Below, piece by piece: positions 7,397 to 10,900 of a stretch of 10,900 bases of DNA (position 1 is the first letter of the stretch; each line of letters begins with the position of its first letter). The stretch is from an uncultured Oscillospiraceae bacterium. Lineage in GTDB: Bacteria > Bacillota > Clostridia > Oscillospirales > Acutalibacteraceae. A program made the translations under genes and the position numbers. The DNA lies in contig USDZ01000046.1 of the NCBI GenBank assembly GCA_900553525.1, positions 1-10,900 on the forward strand, given 5' to 3'. The notes beneath the pieces were generated by a model. That model had not been told where the DNA came from. It saw nothing but the letters and a program-made list of their open reading frames with translations, and made no database searches.

Positions 7397-7625
7397 ACAA
7401 TTTCTTGAAAGACAAGAGGTATTTAAATTAAAAATATCGTCTCAATGCAAACTGGTTGCGCCTGCTTGCTGGAGGCCGGAAAAATCGCCAATGGAGGCTA
7501 AATCGGGCTAAATCTGGCCATTTACAGAGAAACAGGATTGCCGGACGGTTAGGCTGCAGATGAAATGTTCCGTAGACAATCTGGAACCGCTGTGAAAATC
7601 AACGTTCAAAATTCGTCCAAAAACA

Positions 7626-7640
7626 GTGAACATATTTCAC
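7626..7640. repeat. Palindrome GTGA-N7-TCAC, copy 2, with short T run
   Basis: GTGAACATATTTCAC, with arms GTGAA/TTCAC around a 5-nt centre. One more A-T pair extends it to 7625-7641 and four further T residues follow, so as RNA it could also be a weak terminator hairpin. Same pattern and length as copy 1. Confidence 0.35.
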
Positions 7641-7697
7641 TTTTTAAAGGAAAAAATGGAGAATGTTGAGCTTATCGGAAAATCGTTTTCTATGAAA

Positions 7698-7728
7698 TCA
7701 GGCCGGCATCCATAAGGTGCCGGCCTGA
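7698..7728 (+). terminator. GC-rich hairpin, possible operon end
   Basis: An 11-bp perfect inverted repeat (arms 7698-7708 and 7718-7728, core GGCCGGC) around a 9-nt loop that can itself add two G-C pairs with a bulged T. Neither side carries a real T tract, so it is a poor classical intrinsic terminator. It sits between the operon end and the next promoter, where a terminator or RNA-stabilising stem-loop is expected. Confidence 0.5.
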
Positions 7729-7773
7729 CTTCTGCGGAAATTCATGTGTTTTGGGGAAATCTGTTGTTTTGGT

Positions 7774-7803
7774 TTGTTCGTAGTGACCGGCATGTGATAT
7801 ACT
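7774..7803 (+). promoter_or_regulatory. Extended -10 promoter for uridine phosphorylase
   Basis: TATACT (7798-7803) matches the -10 consensus at five of six positions and is preceded by TGA (7795-7797), giving an extended -10 TGN element. A weak -35, TTGTTC (7774-7779), lies 18 nt upstream. The distance to the start codon leaves a short leader with a ribosome binding site, so the phosphorylase appears to be transcribed on its own. Confidence 0.6.
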
Positions 7804-7823
7804 GAATACAAAATCGGAAGCAT

Positions 7824-7831
7824 AAAGGGGA
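7824..7831 (+). promoter_or_regulatory. Ribosome binding site that sets the phosphorylase start
   Basis: AAAGGGGA ends 9 nt before the ATG at 7841. An in-frame ATG at 7832 directly abuts it and is too close to be used; a further ATG at 7844 is possible but less well spaced. Confidence 0.7.
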
Positions 7832-7840
7832 ATGCGTGCC

Positions 7841-8617
7841 ATGATGGATTTTAATCGAGAAAAACTCTTTCATATTGGCCTGACACCGGGGCAGGGGGCG
7901 GCTTACGCTATCATTACCGGCGATCCGGGACGGGTAGAATCCATTGCGCGGAGACTGAACGGTGCCCGTTTTGAAGCGCAGAACCGGGAATTCACCACTT
8001 GGTCGGGCCAAATAGACGCCGAAAGGGTACTGGTGACCTCACATGGAATCGGCGGACCGTCGACCGCTATCTGTGTGGAAGAACTCGCGCGCTGCGGGGT
8101 CAAGACGTTGATCCGGGTGGGCACATGCGGCGGTATGGCGCTCACGGTACAAGGCGGCGATGTTGTGGTGGCAACGGGGGCGATCCGGATGGAAGGGACC
8201 TCCCGGGAATATCTGCCGGTGGAATTTCCGGCCGTAGCGGATTTTACAGTGACAGGCGCCCTTGCAGCGGCGGCGAGGAAATGGGGGGCGACGGTTCATG
8301 TCGGCGTAGTGCAGTGCAAAGATTCCTTTTACGGACAGCACAGTCCGGAGGACTCGCCGGTGTCCTGGCAACTGGAGAATGCCTGGAGTGCCTGGATAAA
8401 AGGGGGATGTCTGGCTTCCGAGATGGAATCGGCTGCGCTTTTCGTGGTGGCGGCGGCAAAAGGCTTGCGGGCGGGCTGCGTACTCCAGGCCCTCTGGAAT
8501 CAGGAGCGGGAAAAGGCTGGTTTGCCGAATGTTCGGGCCGCAGGGGCGGACACTTCTGCCGATATCGCGATTGAAGCACTTGCCCATCTGATGGAGCAGG
8601 ATCGTACCACTATCTGA
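7841..8617 (+). CDS. udp: Uridine phosphorylase
   Basis: A 258-residue nucleoside phosphorylase that cleaves uridine with phosphate to uracil and ribose-1-phosphate in cytosolic pyrimidine salvage. Recognisable family blocks in order: FHIGLT (10-15), phosphate-binding GDPGRVE (27-33), REFTTW (49-54), GIGGPST (69-75), VEELA (79-83), RVGTCGG with phosphate-contacting Arg92 (92-98), EFPAVADF (128-135), HVGV (153-156), the base-side KDSFYGQHSPE (160-170), and the ribose-binding EMES (194-197). These closely follow the layout of E. coli Udp (253 aa), and the KDSFYGQHSPE form is that of Gram-positive uridine phosphorylases rather than purine enzymes. The gene has its own promoter and no partner on its strand, so it is not obviously part of the upstream operon. 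Start chosen at 7841 by ribosome binding site spacing. Confidence 0.92.
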   Translation: MMDFNREKLFHIGLTPGQGAAYAIITGDPGRVESIARRLNGARFEAQNREFTTWSGQIDAERVLVTSHGIGGPSTAICVEELARCGVKTLIRVGTCGGMALTVQGGDVVVATGAIRMEGTSREYLPVEFPAVADFTVTGALAAAARKWGATVHVGVVQCKDSFYGQHSPEDSPVSWQLENAWSAWIKGGCLASEMESAALFVVAAAKGLRAGCVLQALWNQEREKAGLPNVRAAGADTSADIAIEALAHLMEQDRTTI

Positions 8618-8827
8618 ACCGTCCGCGCTTTTTTCGGCTTCCACTAGAGAATATTCCTCATAGTCCAAACATGTAGGTTAATATTACAGAGAACGGAAAG
8701 CGGATAAGAGCACGAATGGGGGAGTAAGCGTTCGTATGGGAAAGTGGTGGCAGGCTCTTTCTCGAATGGCCAGATAAGCACGCGTTCCCGCATGATGATG
8801 CATATGAATAAAATCGGCTATAACAAT

Positions 8828-8869
8828 AACAGACTGGGCGGCAGGAAAATCCCTGCCGCCCAGTCTGTT
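8828..8869. terminator. Bidirectional intrinsic terminator
   Basis: An 18-bp perfect inverted repeat (arms 8828-8845 and 8852-8869, core GGGCGGCAGG) with a 6-nt loop AAAATC. On the + strand it is followed by TTTTCTTTC; on the - strand by the moderately T-rich ATTGTTATAG. It lies between convergent genes, about 210 nt after the phosphorylase stop and a few nt after the stop of the leftward membrane-protein gene, and can end transcription from both sides. Confidence 0.88.
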
Positions 8870-8874
8870 TTCTT

Positions 8875-9261
8875 TCATTCCGGCTTCGAGAGCTCTTCGG
8901 TCAGCTTTAAAATCTGCGGAGCGATCTTTTCGCGTTCTTTTTTTGTAATGCGGGTATACAGCGGATAGCAAACAGCCACAGCTGCAATTCCGATCAGCCC
9001 GATAATGATACCGGGGATAAAAAGCTGTTCCATCCAAACCATGGTGCAACACATCCCCACCCCCAAAAGCAGACATCCCATGACTCCCATAACAATGGAG
9101 ATAATTGCGCCCTTTTTCGTGGCGCCCTGATCCAACCGCCGCAGCTGCTCCATTTTGTCTTCTTCTGGCTCCTGGGGCAGGTACTTCTTTCGGATATTGC
9201 GAATCTCTTCCTGCTGCTTGGCTGAATAGGTATAGTTGAACGTATCTTTCCTGTTTTCCAT
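8875..9261 (-). CDS. Small two-TM membrane protein, function unknown
   Basis: A 128-residue protein I cannot assign to a function. The N-terminal 50 residues are highly charged and probably helical (SAKQQEEIRNIRKKY at about 13-27) and cytosolic. Two hydrophobic segments follow at about 51-75 and 80-103, then a charged helix (TKKEREKIAPQILKLTEELSK) at 106-126. This gives a hairpin with both ends inside. The start is the ATG at 9261, 9 nt after AAGGA; a TTG two codons upstream is too close to that site. It is the last gene of the leftward unit, 69 nt after the larger membrane protein, and its stop nearly touches the terminator. Co-expression with the sensor kinase suggests an accessory role in the same signalling or envelope-stress module. 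Confidence 0.85.
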   Translation of the reverse strand: MENRKDTFNYTYSAKQQEEIRNIRKKYLPQEPEEDKMEQLRRLDQGATKKGAIISIVMGVMGCLLLGVGMCCTMVWMEQLFIPGIIIGLIGIAAVAVCYPLYTRITKKEREKIAPQILKLTEELSKPE

Positions 9262-9330
9262 AACCAATCTTCCTTTCTGATGAACAGGATATCTTTATCA
9301 TACTGGGTGATTATTTTTGAAAGAATAAAC

Positions 9331-10242
9331 TTATGTTTCCGAATTGTTATTCATTAATTTTTGAAGCTGTTTTGTAGAGCGGGCAATCATATAGATCGCC
9401 ATGGTCAGGACGATTGCACAAATAACCCCGCCGGAAGCTGCGAGCATGATGCGGCGAAACTCTGGCTCATCATTTCCAAATTGAGCGAGCATGGCGGTTT
9501 CCAGCGAAAGCATGGAAACAAGTGCGGCTGTCAGGCTGATAACCTTTGCCGCCGATAAGATAGGGCTGCCGCGTCTCTGATACTTAATTACATTGATGAT
9601 CGCTGAAATGGTAAGATAAAAAGCATACATTGCCATGGCGTATATCATAAAGCCGGGATAGGAAAACCCCCTGTTTTGTGTCACCATATAGACGATAATG
9701 CCGACCAGAGCCTGGTTCATCAAAAGCAGAATAATACCGCAGGCCCGATAGCGCTGAAACTCGGCCGAAATATCCTGGCCTACCGGTCTGCGGTGGACGT
9801 ATCGGACAAGTACTGCGCGCATAACCGACAGTAGAGTGTAGTAAAACGCAAGAGCGATAAACCAAGTAGAACGATACCGGATCCCGGAAAACAGGTTCAG
9901 CGCTACATACAAAAGATTGACAAACAGGCCGCCGTAAAGGGAGACCTCCGAGCGAAAAACGGCATCACCAAGCAGACGGTTCCCAAGAGATGTGCTGCGA
10001 ACCCTTTTTACCAGTGGCAGTTCTTCTATTCCATTGCGTGTCGCTTCAATAACGCCGGATATCCCCGTTACGGTGATAACCAGCGCATAGGCCGAGAGAA
10101 TATACGCCAAATAAGAGAAAACGGAGTGGTCTCCTGTGCCAAGTATGACAAAGACAAAAATAAAGGAAGGCACGGCAATTAGAACCGTCGGCAGGGGAGG
10201 AAGGAAGAATAATTTTTTCAAGACTGCTTTAAGGTGTTCCAT
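9331..10242 (-). CDS. Polytopic (about 8 TM) membrane protein, function unknown
   Basis: A 303-residue integral membrane protein with hydrophobic segments at about 18-35, 41-64, 100-118, 127-147, 167-187, 195-216, 231-253 and 264-286. Loops carry clustered Arg/Lys (RRPVGQ near 151, YQRRG near 221), fitting a cytosolic side. There is no ATPase, transporter signature or enzymatic motif that I recognise. The ATG at 10242 has a consensus AGGAGG (10250-10255) with 7-nt spacing and lies inside the end of the histidine kinase gene, overlapping it by 14 nt. That tight coupling implies the protein acts with the kinase, for example as signal receiver, or as an ABC-type membrane component regulated by it; both are inference. 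Confidence 0.88.
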   Translation of the reverse strand: MEHLKAVLKKLFFLPPLPTVLIAVPSFIFVFVILGTGDHSVFSYLAYILSAYALVITVTGISGVIEATRNGIEELPLVKRVRSTSLGNRLLGDAVFRSEVSLYGGLFVNLLYVALNLFSGIRYRSTWFIALAFYYTLLSVMRAVLVRYVHRRPVGQDISAEFQRYRACGIILLLMNQALVGIIVYMVTQNRGFSYPGFMIYAMAMYAFYLTISAIINVIKYQRRGSPILSAAKVISLTAALVSMLSLETAMLAQFGNDEPEFRRIMLAASGGVICAIVLTMAIYMIARSTKQLQKLMNNNSET

Positions 10243-10900
10243 TTGACTCCCTCCTGAGCTTTACCGTAAAGGTACTGCCTGTTCCCACCTCACTGCTGAC
10301 GGTGATGTCTCCACCCATAATATCCATGACCCGTTTAACCAGAGCAAGCCCGAGACCGTTACCCTGTGTGGCATGAGAAGTATCCCCTTGATAAAACTTT
10401 TCAAAGATGTGTTTACCAACCTCCGAAGAAATACCGCAGCCGGTATCCGCTACCTGTACGACGGCGAATTCCCCTTCAGATTTCAGAGAAAGGGATACCC
10501 TGCCGTACGGTTCCGTAAATTTGATGGCGTTGGAAAACAGATTGTTCCATACCAAAGAGAGCAGCTCCGCATCCGCGTCCACCAGCACTTCCTCTTCCAC
10601 GTCTGTTTCAATTTCCAAATTCTTATCTTCCCAGGCCTTTTCAAAGGCGAGCAGGCATTCACAAAGCTGTTCTCCCAAATCGTAAGTTTCCACCTTGGGA
10701 TAAATCTGCTGATTTTCCAGCTTGTTCAGTTTCAAAATGTTCGTAATTAAATTTGCGAGCCGGCGAGAGGTGTCGGTGATGGCTTTGGCATATTCCAGCC
10801 GCTTTTCTTCCGATAAGTTCGGCTGCTGAAGCATGGTGCCGTAGTTTTGAATGACAGCCAGAGGCGTTTTCAATTCATGGGATACATTGGCGATAAAATC
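10229..10900 (-). CDS. Sensor histidine kinase, N-terminus cut by window edge
   Basis: The C-terminal 223 residues of a membrane-type sensor kinase; the frame is open to base 10900. Fragment residues 1-13 (DFIANVSHELKTP) are the HisKA H-box with the phosphorylated His8, followed by the dimerisation helices to about 65. The ATPase domain shows the N-box NNLFSNAIKFT (119-129), G1 DTGCGIS (152-158), F-box IFEKFYQGD (165-172) and G2 GNGLGLALVK (180-189). All catalytic elements are present. An internal Met (codon at 10871-10873) sits within the H-box region and is not the true start. The sensor part and any response regulator lie beyond the window. The kinase probably responds to an envelope signal, with the two downstream membrane proteins as partners. 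Confidence 0.95.
   Translation of the reverse strand, partial: DFIANVSHELKTPLAVIQNYGTMLQQPNLSEEKRLEYAKAITDTSRRLANLITNILKLNKLENQQIYPKVETYDLGEQLCECLLAFEKAWEDKNLEIETDVEEEVLVDADAELLSLVWNNLFSNAIKFTEPYGRVSLSLKSEGEFAVVQVADTGCGISSEVGKHIFEKFYQGDTSHATQGNGLGLALVKRVMDIMGGDITVSSEVGTGSTFTVKLRRESNGTP

Larger units (their letters stand above)
7351..7797 (+). other. AT-rich intergenic spacer without a convincing gene
   Basis: About 450 bases, visibly more AT-rich than the flanking genes. It holds two related palindromes (7382-7396 and 7626-7640), a 10-nt-period direct repeat of GGCTAAATC (7496-7504 and 7506-7514), a weak hairpin with a short T run (7625-7645) and a GC-rich hairpin (7698-7728). Two very short ATG frames (7445-7501 and 7565-7669) lack ribosome binding sites. 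I see no tRNA, recognisable riboswitch or transposon end. Confidence 0.6.

Noticed and set aside
7445..7501. An 18-codon frame, rich in Cys and ending in Gly-Gly, considered as a possible precursor peptide for the exporter.
   Set aside because: There is no ribosome binding site, it is very short, it has no leader/core layout, and no RiPP-modifying enzyme or peptidase domain is visible in the operon.
7565..7669. A 34-codon frame in the spacer (starts MFRRQSG, ends GEC), considered as a small peptide gene.
   Set aside because: No ribosome binding site precedes it, a stop lies five codons upstream, its composition looks random, and it runs through the hairpin at 7625-7645.
8620..8640. The T6 run just after the phosphorylase stop, considered as its terminator.
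   Set aside because: No stable stem precedes the T run; the strong hairpin at 8828-8869 is a better candidate.
8039..8668. A 209-codon - strand frame opposite the uridine phosphorylase.
   Set aside because: It is antisense to a gene with full family motifs, and its translation shows only shadow composition.

Overview
The window looks like chromosomal DNA of a low-to-mid GC Gram-positive bacterium, most likely a clostridial member of the Bacillota. This is inferred from strong AGGAGG-type ribosome binding sites, tightly overlapping genes, an extended -10 promoter, and a VanS-type sensor kinase beside small membrane proteins. The genes are roughly 55% GC by eye and the main intergenic stretch is clearly more AT-rich. 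I cannot name the genus.

Region 1 (1-7350, + strand) is the downstream part of a compact operon that enters the window already open. In order it holds: the C-terminal part of an ABC half-transporter; a second complete half-transporter; a PF14907-type nucleotidyltransferase-like protein; a divergent thymidylate-kinase-like P-loop kinase; a papain-fold, BtrH-like protein with a Cys/His/Asp arrangement; a small acyl carrier protein; a compact AMP-forming acyl/aryl ligase; and a second, different carrier protein. Junctions are 4-26 nt overlaps or very short gaps, so the genes are probably co-transcribed and translationally coupled. The simplest joint reading is a small-molecule biosynthesis and export cassette. 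The ligase activates a carboxylic acid and loads it on one or both carrier proteins, the BtrH-like protein may transfer the acyl group, the nucleotidyltransferase-like and kinase-like proteins may modify an acceptor or product, and the two half-transporters export it. The product is not identifiable from this window and part of the operon lies upstream of base 1.

Region 2 (7351-7840) is an AT-rich spacer of about 490 bases. It holds two similar palindromes of the form GTGA-N7-TCAC, a GC-rich hairpin, and a good extended -10 promoter for the next gene. No convincing gene was seen in it.

Region 3 (7841-8617, + strand) is a single uridine phosphorylase gene (pyrimidine salvage) with its own promoter. 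A spacer follows, ending in a near-perfect 18-bp hairpin that can serve as a bidirectional terminator between convergent genes.

Region 4 (8875-10900, - strand) is a three-gene unit read leftward: a sensor histidine kinase cut by the right edge, an eight-segment membrane protein overlapping it by 14 nt, and a small two-segment membrane protein. The two membrane proteins have no function I can assign; their linkage suggests they work with the kinase.
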